Assembly (NCBI RefSeq): GCF_001440405.1 | Contig: NZ_LLXX01000024.1 | Coordinates: 1-64,000 of the forward strand | Source: Bradyrhizobium valentinum | GTDB taxonomy: Bacteria; Pseudomonadota; Alphaproteobacteria; Rhizobiales; Xanthobacteraceae | Length of the DNA: 64,000 nucleotides | Reading direction: 5' to 3' | In this document: positions 9,275 through 19,074 of the stretch, one piece after another | How positions within the stretch are numbered: the stretch's first letter is position 1 | How the letters are laid out: every line of letters begins with the position of its first letter | Made by a program: the position numbers and the translations under genes | The notes under the pieces: generated by a model | What the model saw: only the letters and a program-made list of their open reading frames with translations | Databases searched by the model: none | What the model was told of the DNA's origin: nothing

Positions 9275-10141
9275 TCAGCGCTCGCCGCCGAACAGCGCCC
9301 GCGCGTTGCCATGCGCGATCTGCGCCGCGATCTTTGGCGGCAACTGCGCCAGCCACGCCCGATACCCGGCCATGATCTCGCCGTAGCTCTCCCAGCGCTC
9401 GTTGATCCAGGTGTCGGAGCCGAGCAGGAAGCGGTCCGGGAAACGCTCGAACAGCGCGCGCCATTCGGCCGTCAGCATGCCGCTGCCGCCCACGATGCCG
9501 CCGCGGTAGGACAATTCGCCCCAAAGCTTCGGATATTTTGAGAGCATCTCGGCGACGCGGTCGGTCGAGAGGCCAAAGCCGGTATGGGCCCAGATGATGC
9601 GGGCGCGCGGGTTGTGCCGCATCAGGATTTCGACGGCGACGTCATCGGCATGAGCATGCAGATAAAGGTCGTGCTCAACCGCGAAGTCGACGGTCTTTTT
9701 CACCCATTCGCTGTCCGCCGCCTTGCCCGAGATGTGGAATTCGCCGATGCCGCGGTAATAGCCGCGCTTGAATTCGTCCTGCACCAGGTCGAAGATGAAG
9801 GGATCGCCGAACCAGGTCTGGATGTCGGCGCGCACGCGATACGGCCGGATGAACGGCACGATCTGCAGGCCCTGCGGCTTCGCGTCCATCAGGGCATGCG
9901 TACCGGTGTTCGGGCGGCTGGTCGCGAGAATGCCGGTGACGCGGTGTTTCCTGAACAGCGCAAGCACCTCGTCGACGCCGTAATGGGGTTTTGGCTCCCA
10001 ATTGTAGTGCATATGGGCGTCGAAGATTTCGATCGGTTCGTCGGCCCTCGCCTGCCCGACCGTATCCGTCATGCAGGCGAGCACCAGCACGGCAGCGATG
10101 TACCGCGATGCAGATCGGAACGCCTGCCTGACGGTCATCAT
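9275..10141 (-). CDS. Exported amidohydrolase-family protein
   Basis: TIM-barrel metal-dependent hydrolase of 288 residues, related to the amidohydrolase 2 group. Residues 1-33 form a signal peptide. The sequence VLAC near residue 23 could be a weak lipobox, so it may be a lipoprotein. Metal-site features are DAHMHYN near residue 42, HAHADD in the middle, the HTGFG segment and the late GSDTW. The ATG start overlaps the stop of the RND pump gene by 4 bases (ATGA), so translation is probably coupled. Substrate unknown. A copy of its 3' end lies at 8270-8386. Confidence 0.88.
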   Translation of the reverse strand: MMTVRQAFRSASRYIAAVLVLACMTDTVGQARADEPIEIFDAHMHYNWEPKPHYGVDEVLALFRKHRVTGILATSRPNTGTHALMDAKPQGLQIVPFIRPYRVRADIQTWFGDPFIFDLVQDEFKRGYYRGIGEFHISGKAADSEWVKKTVDFAVEHDLYLHAHADDVAVEILMRHNPRARIIWAHTGFGLSTDRVAEMLSKYPKLWGELSYRGGIVGGSGMLTAEWRALFERFPDRFLLGSDTWINERWESYGEIMAGYRAWLAQLPPKIAAQIAHGNARALFGGER

Positions 10142-13100
10142 TCGGCGGCGACCACGTGCGGCTGCTGATCCTCGCCGGTTTCGGCCAGTTGCGGCTCGAG
10201 CTTGCGCCGCAGGCGGCGGTCGATGCGGTCGAGATAGATGTAGACGACCGGCGTGATGTAGAGCGTCAGCAGTTGCGACAGGCAGAGGCCGCCGACCACG
10301 GCGACGCCGAGCGGCTGCCGCAATTCGGCGCCGGCGCCTGCACCCAGGGCAATGGGCAGCGTGCCGAAGATCGCGGCAAACGTCGTCATCATGATCGGGC
10401 GGAAACGCAACAGCGCCGCCTCCCGGATCGCATGCTCGGCGCTGAGGCCGACGCGGCGGCGCTCCAGCGCAAAGTCCACCATCATGATAGCGTTCTTCTT
10501 GACGATACCGACCAGCATCACGATGCCGATCATGGCGATAACAGACATCTCCATCCCGAACAGCATCAAGGTGAGGATCGCGCCGATGCCGGCCGACGGC
10601 AGGCCGGAGATGATGGTAATGGGGTGGATGAAGCTCTCGTACAGAATGCCGAGGATGACGAAGGCCGCGAACACGGCGGCGAGGATCAGGACGCCCTGCC
10701 CGCGCAGCGAATCCTGGAACACCTGCGCCGTGCCCGAGAATCCGGTGGCGATCGTCGCCGGCAGGTTCGAAGCCTGCTCGAGCTCGGTGATCTTGTCGAC
10801 CGCATAGCCCAGCGAATTGCCCGGCGCGAGATTGAAGGAGATCGTCACCGCCGGCTGCTGTGCCTGATGGTTGATCTGCAGCGGACCGACCGTCGGAACC
10901 AGCTTTGCCACCGCCGACAGCGGGATGGTCTGGTTGTTCTGGGTCTTCATGTAGAGCTTGGAGAGGTCAGACGGATCGACCCGGAACTGCGGCTGCACCT
11001 CCAGGATGATCTGGTAGTCGTTCGACGGCATGTAGATGGTGCCGACCTGACGCGAGCCATAGGCGTTGTAGAGCTGGTTACGCACCTGATCGACGGTGAT
11101 GCCGTAGACTGCGGCCTTTTCGCGGTCGATATCGACCGTCATCTGCGGGTTCTTGATGTAGAGGTCGGTGGTGACGTCGAGCAGGCCCGGCAGCTTCTCG
11201 ATCTTCTCGCGCATCTCAGGCGCCAGCCGGTACAGCGACTCGGTGTCGCCGCTCTGCATCACGTATTGATACTGGCTCTTGGAAATCCGGCCGCCGATAT
11301 TGAGGTTCTGGATCGGCTGAAAGAACGCCTGCATGCCCGGGATCTGCCGGGCCGTGTTGCGCAGCCGGCCGATGATCGTGTTGAGGTTGTCGCGTTCTTT
11401 TTTCGGCTTCAGGGCGATAAACAGGCGTCCATAATTCGCCGTCGGATTGGGGCCGCCCGAGCCGACGGTGGAGTTGATGTAGTCGATCGCCGGATCGGAT
11501 CTCAGCACCTCGACCAGCGCCTGCTGCCGCTCCTTCATCGCATCGAACGAGGTGTCTGTGGCAGCTTCGGTCACGCCGATCAGGAAGCCAGTGTCCTCCT
11601 GCGGGAAGAAGCCCTTCGGCACGATCATATAGAGGTAGACGGTGCCGCCCAGCGTCGCGAGCGTCACCATCAGCATCAGGAATTTTCGGGCCAGCACCCA
11701 GTCAAGCGTCCATTCATAGGCGCGCAGCCAGGAAGCGAACATCGCCTCGAAGATGCGGAGCACGATGTTCGGCCGCTTGGTCGCGTCATGGGCCCGCAGC
11801 ACCCGCGCGCAAAGCATCGGCGTCAGCGTCAGCGAGACGAACCCGGATACCAGAATGGCGACCGAGACCGTGACCGCGAACTCGCGGAACACGCGGCCGA
11901 CGATGCCGCCCATCAACAGCACCGGAATGAACACGGCGATCAGCGAGAAAGTGATCGAAATGATCGTAAAGCCGATCTCGCGCGCGCCCTTCAGCGCGGC
12001 CTCGAACGGCCGCATGCCGTGCTCGATGTGGCGGACGATGTTTTCCAGCATGACGATGGCATCGTCGACCACGAAGCCGACCGAGAGCGTCAGCGCCAGC
12101 AGCGTCATGTTATTGATGGAATAGTCGAGTGCGTACATCACCGCGCAGGTGCCGAACAGCGAGATCGGAACCGCCAGCGCCGGAATGAAGGTCGCAGACG
12201 CCGAGCGCAGGAACAGGAAGATCACCAGGATCACCAGCCCGATCGCGATCAGCAGCGTCTCCTCGACGTCGGCCACCGCCTGCCGGATCGAGATCGAGCG
12301 GTCCATCAGCACGTTGATCGAAACCGATGGCGGGATCTGCGCCCGCAGCGCCGGGAACTTGGCCAGAATGGAATCGACCACCGCCACCGTGTTGGCGTCA
12401 GGCTGCTTCTGGATGCCGAGCACGATGGCGCGCTCGCCGTTCAGCCAGCTCGCGATCCGCTCGTTCTCGACGCTGTCATAGATCCGTGCGACCTCGTCGA
12501 GCTTGACCGGAGAACCGTTGCGCCAGGCCACCACGATCTGGCGATAGTCCATCGCCTTGTCCATCTGGCCCGAGGCCTGCAGCGCCACGTCCTGTTTCGG
12601 TCCGTTCAGCGTGCCGACCGGGGTCGAGGAATTGGCGCGGGACACCGCCGTCCTGATGTCCTCAAGCGACAGCCCGCGGGCCGCGGCCGCTTCGGGATCG
12701 GCCTGGACGCGAATGGCGAATTTCTGCGCGCCGTAGACACTGACCTGGGCGACGCCCGGAATCTGCGAGAGCGTCTGGCCGATGGTAATGTCGCCATATT
12801 CGTGGACCGCCGACAGCGGCAGCGTCGACGAGTTGAGCACAACGAACAGAACCGGGAAATCGGCCGGGTTCACTTTCCGGAAGCTCGGCGGGATGATCAT
12901 CTCGACCGGCAACCGGCGCTGCGCAATCGTCAGGGCGGTCTGCACGTCGAGCGCCGCGGCGTCGATGTTGCGGTTGAGATCGAACTGGATGGTGATGGTG
13001 CTGGTGCCCTGCGACGAGTTCGACGACATCGAGGAGATGCCGGCAACCGTCGAAAGCTGGCGCTCGATGACGCCGGCAACCGACGCCGCCATGGTGTCCG

Positions 13101-13266
13101 CGCTCGCGCCCGGCAGGGTCGCGGTGACGGCGATGGTCGGAAAATCGACCCGCGGCAGCGCCGATACCGGCAGCAGGCGGAAGCCGAAAATGCCGAACGC
13201 GATGATCGACGCCGTGATCAGCGTCGTCATGACCGGGCGTCGGATGCAGAGTTCGGACAGCGTCAT
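10138..13266 (-). CDS. RND efflux pump, inner-membrane permease (HAE1 type)
   Basis: Proton-driven drug or metabolite exporter of 1042 residues, full length for the AcrB/MdtB-MdtC group. The N-terminus begins with the usual cytoplasmic LCIRRPVMTTLI and first membrane helix. The VGFVVDDAIVMLENI segment in the fourth helix carries the paired Asp residues used for proton transfer, and VGIVKKNAIMMVDFAL lies in the C-terminal half. Two large periplasmic loops are present by length. It follows the adaptor gene by 3 bases and overlaps the amidohydrolase gene. No outer-membrane factor gene is adjacent, so it presumably uses a shared TolC-type channel. Confidence 0.96.
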   Translation of the reverse strand: MTLSELCIRRPVMTTLITASIIAFGIFGFRLLPVSALPRVDFPTIAVTATLPGASADTMAASVAGVIERQLSTVAGISSMSSNSSQGTSTITIQFDLNRNIDAAALDVQTALTIAQRRLPVEMIIPPSFRKVNPADFPVLFVVLNSSTLPLSAVHEYGDITIGQTLSQIPGVAQVSVYGAQKFAIRVQADPEAAAARGLSLEDIRTAVSRANSSTPVGTLNGPKQDVALQASGQMDKAMDYRQIVVAWRNGSPVKLDEVARIYDSVENERIASWLNGERAIVLGIQKQPDANTVAVVDSILAKFPALRAQIPPSVSINVLMDRSISIRQAVADVEETLLIAIGLVILVIFLFLRSASATFIPALAVPISLFGTCAVMYALDYSINNMTLLALTLSVGFVVDDAIVMLENIVRHIEHGMRPFEAALKGAREIGFTIISITFSLIAVFIPVLLMGGIVGRVFREFAVTVSVAILVSGFVSLTLTPMLCARVLRAHDATKRPNIVLRIFEAMFASWLRAYEWTLDWVLARKFLMLMVTLATLGGTVYLYMIVPKGFFPQEDTGFLIGVTEAATDTSFDAMKERQQALVEVLRSDPAIDYINSTVGSGGPNPTANYGRLFIALKPKKERDNLNTIIGRLRNTARQIPGMQAFFQPIQNLNIGGRISKSQYQYVMQSGDTESLYRLAPEMREKIEKLPGLLDVTTDLYIKNPQMTVDIDREKAAVYGITVDQVRNQLYNAYGSRQVGTIYMPSNDYQIILEVQPQFRVDPSDLSKLYMKTQNNQTIPLSAVAKLVPTVGPLQINHQAQQPAVTISFNLAPGNSLGYAVDKITELEQASNLPATIATGFSGTAQVFQDSLRGQGVLILAAVFAAFVILGILYESFIHPITIISGLPSAGIGAILTLMLFGMEMSVIAMIGIVMLVGIVKKNAIMMVDFALERRRVGLSAEHAIREAALLRFRPIMMTTFAAIFGTLPIALGAGAGAELRQPLGVAVVGGLCLSQLLTLYITPVVYIYLDRIDRRLRRKLEPQLAETGEDQQPHVVAAE

Positions 13267-13269
13267 CTT

Positions 13270-14409
13270 CTATGCCCCGGCCTTCTTGGCCCGCGGCTCG
13301 ACCCGCGACCCGTCGGACAGCAGCAATTGCCCGTCGACGACGACGCTTTCGTCGCCGGCTAGGCCTTCCGAGATCACCGACATGCCCTGCGCGGTGCGGT
13401 CGACCTTGACCGGCTGGACCTTGGCTGTGCCGTCCTTGACGACGAAGACGAAATTGCCGCTCTGGCTGCGCTGCACGGCGACCGTCGGCACCACGATCGA
13501 ATCTTCGCTGCGGATAATGAGCTTGGTCGCAACCAGCGTCCCCGGCCACAGCGTCTCGTTCTCATTACTCATGATGCCGCGCACGGTGACCATGCCGGTG
13601 GTCATATCCACGGTGTTCTCGACCATCGCGATCTTGCCGCTCTCGGAGCGCTGATGGCCCGGGATGGTGGCGGTCACGCCGGAGACGCCCTTGGCCATGG
13701 CCTCGCGCAGATCGACCAGCACGCGCTGTGGGACCGAGAAAGTCACGTAGACCGGCGCCATCTGGTTGATGACTGCAAGCGGCGTAGTATCGGCCGGGCG
13801 AACGAAATTACCGACCTTCACATTGGCGACGCTGATGCGCCCCGAGAACGGCGCGCGGATCGTGGTGTAGCTTTTCTGGACCTTCAGATTGTCGAGTGCC
13901 GCCTGATTGGCCTTGATGGAGCCGGCCAGGATATCGGACTGCGTTTTGGCGTTGTCGACATTGACCTGCGTGGTGGCGCCCTTGGCGACGAGATCGGTGA
14001 AGCGGCGCAGGTCGCGCTGCGCGCCCTCGAGCTGCGCCTGGTCCCTGGCGAGCACGCCCTCGGCCTGCTCGATCTGCGCGTCGATCTGGCGGCTGTCCAG
14101 TGTGAAAAGCAGATCGCCTTGGTTGACCTTGGCGCCGTCCTCGAAATGAACCGCGACGATGGTGGTCTCCAGCCGCGACTTCAGCGCCACGCTGGAGATC
14201 GGCGTCACCATTCCGATCGCATCGACATCGACGGGCATGGATTTGCGCTCCGCCTTTGCCAGCTCGACGGACACCATTCGCGGGCGTTGCGGGCCCTGGG
14301 CGCTGCTGCTGCCGCCCATCCACGAGGAGCGGGTAACGAAACCGGCCGCCGCAAGGATGCCAATGGCGCCGACAAGAAGTATCAAGCTACGCTTTTTCAT
14401 AATTTTCAT
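13270..14409 (-). CDS. RND efflux periplasmic adaptor (membrane fusion protein)
   Basis: Adaptor of 379 residues that links the RND permease to an outer-membrane channel. It has an N-terminal membrane anchor/signal (MKIMKKRSLILLVGAIGILA), a split lipoyl/barrel-sandwich domain (LETTIVAVHFEDGAKVNQGD and later YTTIRAPFSGRISVANVKVG), a coiled-coil hairpin between them at about 105-165, and a C-terminal beta-barrel region. It is the first gene of a three-gene unit with the permease and the amidohydrolase. An in-frame ATG four codons in is an alternative start. Transported substrates cannot be read from the sequence. Confidence 0.95.
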   Translation of the reverse strand: MKIMKKRSLILLVGAIGILAAAGFVTRSSWMGGSSSAQGPQRPRMVSVELAKAERKSMPVDVDAIGMVTPISSVALKSRLETTIVAVHFEDGAKVNQGDLLFTLDSRQIDAQIEQAEGVLARDQAQLEGAQRDLRRFTDLVAKGATTQVNVDNAKTQSDILAGSIKANQAALDNLKVQKSYTTIRAPFSGRISVANVKVGNFVRPADTTPLAVINQMAPVYVTFSVPQRVLVDLREAMAKGVSGVTATIPGHQRSESGKIAMVENTVDMTTGMVTVRGIMSNENETLWPGTLVATKLIIRSEDSIVVPTVAVQRSQSGNFVFVVKDGTAKVQPVKVDRTAQGMSVISEGLAGDESVVVDGQLLLSDGSRVEPRAKKAGA

Positions 14410-14554
14410 GCTCGCCGGTCCTCAAAGGACGGGACGGTCTCCTCTTGCCCCTTGACGGCGATGTTTGCGCCTTATTTCTAAACGGTTATCACAGCCTCGC
14501 TGCACATGGTATGCCACTGCCAGAAAATGTGTAGTTACAATCCCGAGCCATTTC

Positions 14555-15346
14555 ATGCGCATTGCAACCTGGAACGTCAATTCGATCCGGCAGCGGGTCG
14601 ACCATCTCCTGACCTGGCTCAAGGAATGCTCGCCGGACATCGTCTGCCTGCAGGAAATCAAATGCGTGGACGAGGCGTTCCCCCGGCTGGAGATCGAGGC
14701 GCTCGGCTATAACGTCGTCACCCACGGCCAGAAGACCTTCAATGGCGTGGCACTCCTGTCCAAACTGCCGTTCGACGAGACCAAATCGGGCCTGGCCGGC
14801 GACGACGAGGACGCCCACGCCAGGTTCCTCGAAGGCGTGGTGACGCTGAAGACCGGGGTAATGCGAATCGCCTGCCTTTATCTGCCCAACGGCAATCCGC
14901 CGGACACCGACAAATATCCGTATAAACTCAAATGGATGTCGCGACTTCTTGAGTACTCGAAGGAGCGGCTTAAGGCAGAAGAACCACTGGTGCTCGCCGG
15001 CGACTTCAACGTCATTCCGGCCGCTCGCGACGTCTATAACCCAGCCGCCTGGACCAATGATGCGCTGTTCCGTCCCCAGACCCGTGAGGCCTTCCAGTCG
15101 CTGCTTGGCCTCGGGCTGACCGACGCGCTGCGCGCAGTGACTGACGAACAGGGCCTCTACACTTTCTGGGACTATCAGGCGGGCGCCTGGCAGAAGAACT
15201 GGGGCCTTCGGATCGACCATCTCCTGCTGTCGCCGCAGGCGAGCGACCGGCTCGCCAATGTCGGCATCGACAGCTACGTGCGCGCCTGGGAGAAGCCGTC
15301 GGACCATGTGCCGGTGTGGGCGGACTTCGATCTGGAGACGGCTTGA
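14555..15346 (+). CDS. xthA: Exodeoxyribonuclease III / AP endonuclease
   Basis: DNA repair nuclease of 263 residues that cuts at abasic sites and trims 3' ends. Active-site elements of the family are visible: RIATWNVNSIR at the N-terminus, the metal-binding Glu34 in LQEIK, LAGDFNVIP near residue 150, RIDHLL near 225 and the catalytic SDHVPV near 250. The ATG at 14555 puts the conserved RIATWN motif at the very N-terminus; a longer frame from 14465 adds a non-conserved leader. It diverges from the efflux adaptor gene and appears to be transcribed alone. Confidence 0.95.
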   Translation: MRIATWNVNSIRQRVDHLLTWLKECSPDIVCLQEIKCVDEAFPRLEIEALGYNVVTHGQKTFNGVALLSKLPFDETKSGLAGDDEDAHARFLEGVVTLKTGVMRIACLYLPNGNPPDTDKYPYKLKWMSRLLEYSKERLKAEEPLVLAGDFNVIPAARDVYNPAAWTNDALFRPQTREAFQSLLGLGLTDALRAVTDEQGLYTFWDYQAGAWQKNWGLRIDHLLLSPQASDRLANVGIDSYVRAWEKPSDHVPVWADFDLETA

Positions 15347-15364
15347 GCGGGATGATCTGTTCGA

Positions 15365-15500
15365 CCTCATCCCTGAGGAGCGCGTCTTCGCGCGTCTCGA
15401 AGGATGAGTGGCACCAGCCAGGCCGCATGGTTCGAGACGGCGCGGAGCCTGTCATCGGGCCGCGCTACGCGCGGACCCGTTGGTGCCTCCTCACCATGAG
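15365..15500. repeat. Palindromic repeat, CTCATCCTGAGGAG/CTCACCATGAGG family
   Basis: It contains CTCATCCCTGAGGAG, a GTCTCGAAGGATGAG segment, ATGGTTCGAGACGG and a closing CTCCTCACCATGAG, arranged as nested inverted repeats. Related copies occur at 25376-25479, 26766-26878, 32883-32967, 47832-47934 and 54787-54884. Confidence 0.85.
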
Positions 15501-15540
15501 AGTCTAATAATTACTCACCTAGAATCGTAGCGTAGGCAAA

Positions 15541-15620
15541 GGCGCGCATGCGCCGCGCCCACCATCTCTCGGAAATCGTTATGCGTGAATGGCGGGCACG
15601 CATACGCTTTGCCCGCCCTA
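15541..15620. repeat. Palindromic repeat, GCGGGCAC/TTTGCCCGC type
   Basis: The segment carries GGCGCGCATGCGCCGCGCCC and then GGCGGGCACGCATACGCTTT followed by GCCCGCC, which form two hairpins. This resembles another widespread Bradyrhizobium intergenic repeat. It lies right after the preceding repeat and before the convergent Sel1-repeat gene. Confidence 0.7.
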
Positions 15621-15641
15621 CAACGGCTACAGCAGGACGAC

Positions 15642-16490
15642 TCAGTCCCGCTTGCCCTGCACCCAGTGCTCGAGCATCTGCAGCGCCATGGCGCGGTCGT
15701 CGTCGGAGGCTTTCGCGAAAGCGCGGTTGTAGCTTTCCCGGATCCAGGTCTCGTCGGGGGCCGCGTTGTCGCGCGCCAAGGTCAGCCACATCAGCCCGCG
15801 TGCGGGCTGCCGCGGCAGACGGTCGCCGTTGAACAGCATCTGGCCGAGCATGGCCTGCGCCTGATGCTGGCCCTTCTGGGCAGCAAGGCCAAGCCAGCGC
15901 GCGCCGTAGCGGAAATCGTCCCGCGAGGCGTCCGGCGTCTTCAGGTAAAGCCGCGCCAGATCGTATTGCGCATCCGCGTTACCGAAATAGGACGCGGCAT
16001 AGGAGAACATCTCCCGCGCCCGCTCCGTATCGGCCTTGATCTTGGAATTGGGGATGCCGTTCAGGTAGTAGCGGCCCAGCGCCACGAAGGCGTTGGCAAC
16101 GATCGCCGCCTGCGGCGCCGACGGGCTGTCCTCGGCATGCGCATTGGCGATGCGGCTGAAATATTCGAAGGCGCGTAGATCGTCCTGGATGACGCCATTG
16201 CCATCGGCATACATCCGGCCGAGCTTCCACTGCGCGACGGGATGGCCACCCTCGGCGGCGTATTGCAGCGAAGTCAGCGAGGACGCGGCAACCGCCGTTG
16301 CCGTTGCCGTCGGCGCCGGCGGAGCCTTCTTCAGGGCCTGCGCAGTGACGGCCTGCGCGGCGGCGGGCTGGTTCATCATGGGCAGCGTCGCGTCCGGCTT
16401 CACCGGTGCGCCATCAAATGCGAATCCGGGAGCGGCCACCGGTGCGGCCCCCAGCATCAACGCGAAAATGATACGCCTAGATGTCCGCAT
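15642..16490 (-). CDS. Secreted Sel1/TPR-repeat protein
   Basis: Product of 282 residues with a signal peptide ([20 protein letters not shown]). An Ala/Pro-rich linker follows to about residue 80, then several Sel1-like alpha-helical repeats, seen as [38 protein letters not shown] and [20 protein letters not shown]. Such proteins act as periplasmic scaffolds. The ATG at 16490 was chosen because it opens directly onto the signal peptide; a GTG at 16511 would add seven residues. The start overlaps the end of ilvD by 14 bases, so translation may be coupled. Partner unknown. Confidence 0.85.
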   Translation of the reverse strand: MRTSRRIIFALMLGAAPVAAPGFAFDGAPVKPDATLPMMNQPAAAQAVTAQALKKAPPAPTATATAVAASSLTSLQYAAEGGHPVAQWKLGRMYADGNGVIQDDLRAFEYFSRIANAHAEDSPSAPQAAIVANAFVALGRYYLNGIPNSKIKADTERAREMFSYAASYFGNADAQYDLARLYLKTPDASRDDFRYGARWLGLAAQKGQHQAQAMLGQMLFNGDRLPRQPARGLMWLTLARDNAAPDETWIRESYNRAFAKASDDDRAMALQMLEHWVQGKRD

Positions 16491-18201
16491 AACACTGTTT
16501 CTCGTGCGCACCGCCAGGATGGGTCACAGCCCCATCCACCGCCGGCCCAACCTGTTGGGCATATTTCCACAGCGCACCCGACGTATGATTAGTCTCTCGG
16601 GGTGCCCATTTGGTTTTACGTTCGGCGAGTTCGGCGTCGGTCAATTTTACGTTAAGGGTCCCGACCTCGGCGTCGATCTCGATAATGTCACCATTTTGCA
16701 ACAGAGCGATCGGACCGCCCACGGCCGCCTCCGGCCCGACATGGCCGATGCAGAACCCGCGGGTGGCGCCGGAGAACCGGCCGTCGGTGATCAAAGCGAC
16801 CTTGCCGCCCATCCCCTGCCCGGTCAGCGCCGCCGTGGTCGAGAGCATCTCCCGCATGCCGGGGCCGCCGCGCGGCCCCTCGTAGCGGATCACGATGACC
16901 TCGCCTTCCTGGTAGGTTTTCTTCTGGACCGACTCGAAGGCGTCTTCCTCGCGGTCGAAGCAGCGGGCAGGACCAGTAAACTTCAACTTCGACATGCCCG
17001 CGACTTTCACGATCGCACCCTCCGGCGCGAGATTACCCTTCAGCCCGACAACGCCTCCCGTGACGGTGATCGGGTTGTCGGCGGACCGCACCACATCCTG
17101 GTGCGGATTCCATTTCACGCTCTTGAGGTTTTCGGCGATCGTACGGCCCGTGACGGTGATGCAATCTCCGTGCAGGTGGCCATTGTCGAGCAGCGTCTTC
17201 ATCAGAAGCGGAATGCCGCCAACCTCGAACATGTCTTTGGCAACATAACGGCCCCCTGGCTTCAAATCCGCGACATATGGTGTCTTTTTGAAGATTTCGG
17301 CGACGTCGAATAAGTCAAACTTAATGCCGCACTCATGCGCGATGGCCGGCAGATGCAGCGCAGCATTGGTTGACCCACCCGAGGCGGCAACGACCGCAGC
17401 GGCGTTCTCCAGCGAGCGGCGGGTGACGATGTCGCGCGGCCGGATGTTGGCTGCGATCAGCTCCAGGATCTTCTCGCCGGCGGCGGAGCAAAACGCGTCG
17501 CGAATCTCGTAAGGCGCTGGCGCCCCGGCCGAATATGGCAGCGCCAGGCCGATCGCCTCGGACACCGTCGCCATTGTGTTGGCGGTGAATTGTGCGCCGC
17601 ACGCGCCGGCGGACGGGCAAGCCACCCGCTCGATTTCGTCGAGATCGGCGTCTGACATTTCGCCGACCGAGTGTCGGCCCACGGCCTCGAACATGTCCTG
17701 GACCGTGACCTGCTGGCCGCGGAAATTGCCCGGGAGAATCGAGCCGCCATAGATGAAGATCGAGGGTACGTTGAGCCGGACCATCGCCATCATCATGCCC
17801 GGCAGCGATTTGTCGCAGCCGGCAAGCCCGACGAGGGCGTCGTAGGAATGGCCGCGAACGGTCAGCTCGACCGAGTCGGCGATGCACTCGCGGGACGGCA
17901 GCGACGAGCGCATGCCGTCATGGCCCATGGCGATGCCGTCGGTAACGGTGATGGTGCAGAATTCGCGCGGAGTGCCGCCGGCGGCAGCGACGCCCTTCTT
18001 GACCGCCTGCGCCTGGCGCATCAGCGAGATATTGCAGGGCGCTGCCTCGTTCCAGCAGGACGCGACGCCGACGAAGGGCTGGTGGATTTGCTGGGTGGTC
18101 AGCCCCATCGCATAGAGATAGGACCGATGGGGCGCGCGCTCCGGCCCCTCCGTCACATGACGGCTCGGCAACCTCTTCTTGATGTCGGTCTTGGCGTCCA
18201 T
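16477..18201 (-). CDS. ilvD: Dihydroxy-acid dehydratase
   Basis: Fe-S enzyme of branched-chain amino acid synthesis that dehydrates 2,3-dihydroxy-isovalerate and -methylvalerate to the 2-keto acids. The 574-residue length is standard. Cluster and active-site motifs are present: the [11 protein letters not shown] segment near residue 48, [12 protein letters not shown] near 120, and [17 protein letters not shown] near 190. The ATG at 18201 gives the N-terminus [15 protein letters not shown], with a GAGGAAA ribosome-binding site upstream. A TTG at 18210 is possible but less likely. It stands alone except for the overlapping Sel1 gene. Confidence 0.96.
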   Translation of the reverse strand: MDAKTDIKKRLPSRHVTEGPERAPHRSYLYAMGLTTQQIHQPFVGVASCWNEAAPCNISLMRQAQAVKKGVAAAGGTPREFCTITVTDGIAMGHDGMRSSLPSRECIADSVELTVRGHSYDALVGLAGCDKSLPGMMMAMVRLNVPSIFIYGGSILPGNFRGQQVTVQDMFEAVGRHSVGEMSDADLDEIERVACPSAGACGAQFTANTMATVSEAIGLALPYSAGAPAPYEIRDAFCSAAGEKILELIAANIRPRDIVTRRSLENAAAVVAASGGSTNAALHLPAIAHECGIKFDLFDVAEIFKKTPYVADLKPGGRYVAKDMFEVGGIPLLMKTLLDNGHLHGDCITVTGRTIAENLKSVKWNPHQDVVRSADNPITVTGGVVGLKGNLAPEGAIVKVAGMSKLKFTGPARCFDREEDAFESVQKKTYQEGEVIVIRYEGPRGGPGMREMLSTTAALTGQGMGGKVALITDGRFSGATRGFCIGHVGPEAAVGGPIALLQNGDIIEIDAEVGTLNVKLTDAELAERKTKWAPRETNHTSGALWKYAQQVGPAVDGAVTHPGGAHEKQCYADI

Positions 18202-18210
18202 CCGCGGCAA

Positions 18211-19074
18211 CCTGTTTCCTCAGCCATTTCCTGGTCGGTCTCGGGAGCAATTTCCCGTCACCTTCGCCGGCGCTGAGGCTAATCAGCTTAAGAAAGAAAT
18301 GGTTTCATGGAGGGGTGTGGCTAAAAAGCGGCGCAAGCAAGAGGCGGGTGGAACAATTAACCAAATGCCCGCCCACTGTTGCGACTACGCAACAATCGTG
18401 GCTCGGCGGCAACCATTATTTGGGCTGTCGAAGCCGCTGCGCGACCACTCGGCGGTCACGATTTCGAGACTCCGAGCGGCCGGTCACAACCCAAGGGCGC
18501 TCGATAAAGCAGTTTCCCCAACGCTGGTTCGATTCGCGTCATCGCGCGACCAAACTGAATCTGGCGACCTCCCGAACGTCGCCGAGAATCGGACAACGCA
18601 ATTCGAACGATGTCCCTCAGCCCATGATCGTTCGATCGCCCTGCCGACGCCACTGCACACACCGAAAGTTACCGCGCCCGACATCAATCGTGTTCGAAGG
18701 GGGATCGCGTCAATTTTGTGCGGCCGGCACTCTTTGCGCGCGTTTTCGTCACGCGATGGGCCGTGGACTTATCGTTCATACGCAAGACAGAACAACGCCG
18801 TGCACAACTTATCGCAGACATTTTGACCGCCGCGGCAATTGAGGCACGCGTTGAACGATCGACCGCACGAATGCCTTTTGCGTCACCATATTGCCCCTAG
18901 CCTGCGCAAATCCGCCGCGTGCACGTCCAGTCACGGACCCGTTTTGCTGTTTCTTCTTCGATGCGGGTCAAGGAGTCACGCCTCACGTCTTGCCCGCGCG
19001 CATCACTTCACGATTCCCAAAATCCGTGGTGGTCGTTTGTAGTTCGTGAGGCCTCTGAGTAAGAGGTTTGAATA
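18211..19074. other. Gene-free stretch of about 860 bases
   Basis: No frame here shows a recognisable protein, a plausible ribosome-binding site with a sensible N-terminus, or a known repeat. Two overlapping plus-strand frames of 215 and 175 codons have Arg/Ser-rich compositions typical of spurious frames in high-GC DNA. Base composition looks lower in GC than the neighbouring housekeeping genes. It must hold the ilvD promoter on one side and the RTX gene promoter on the other. Confidence 0.5.

Noticed and set aside
10156..13362. Very long plus-strand frame of 1068 codons
   Set aside because: It is fully antisense to the RND permease gene and is Arg/His/Asp/Gln-rich without family motifs. 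Long antisense frames are common opposite GC-rich genes.
18500..18560. GGTTCGATTCGCG sequence resembling a tRNA T-loop
   Set aside because: No acceptor stem, anticodon arm or cloverleaf can be built around it.
18179..18842. Two overlapping plus-strand frames in the gap between ilvD and the RTX gene
   Set aside because: No ribosome-binding site, no domain, Ser/Arg/Thr-rich composition, and mutual overlap in different frames. Not supported as genes.
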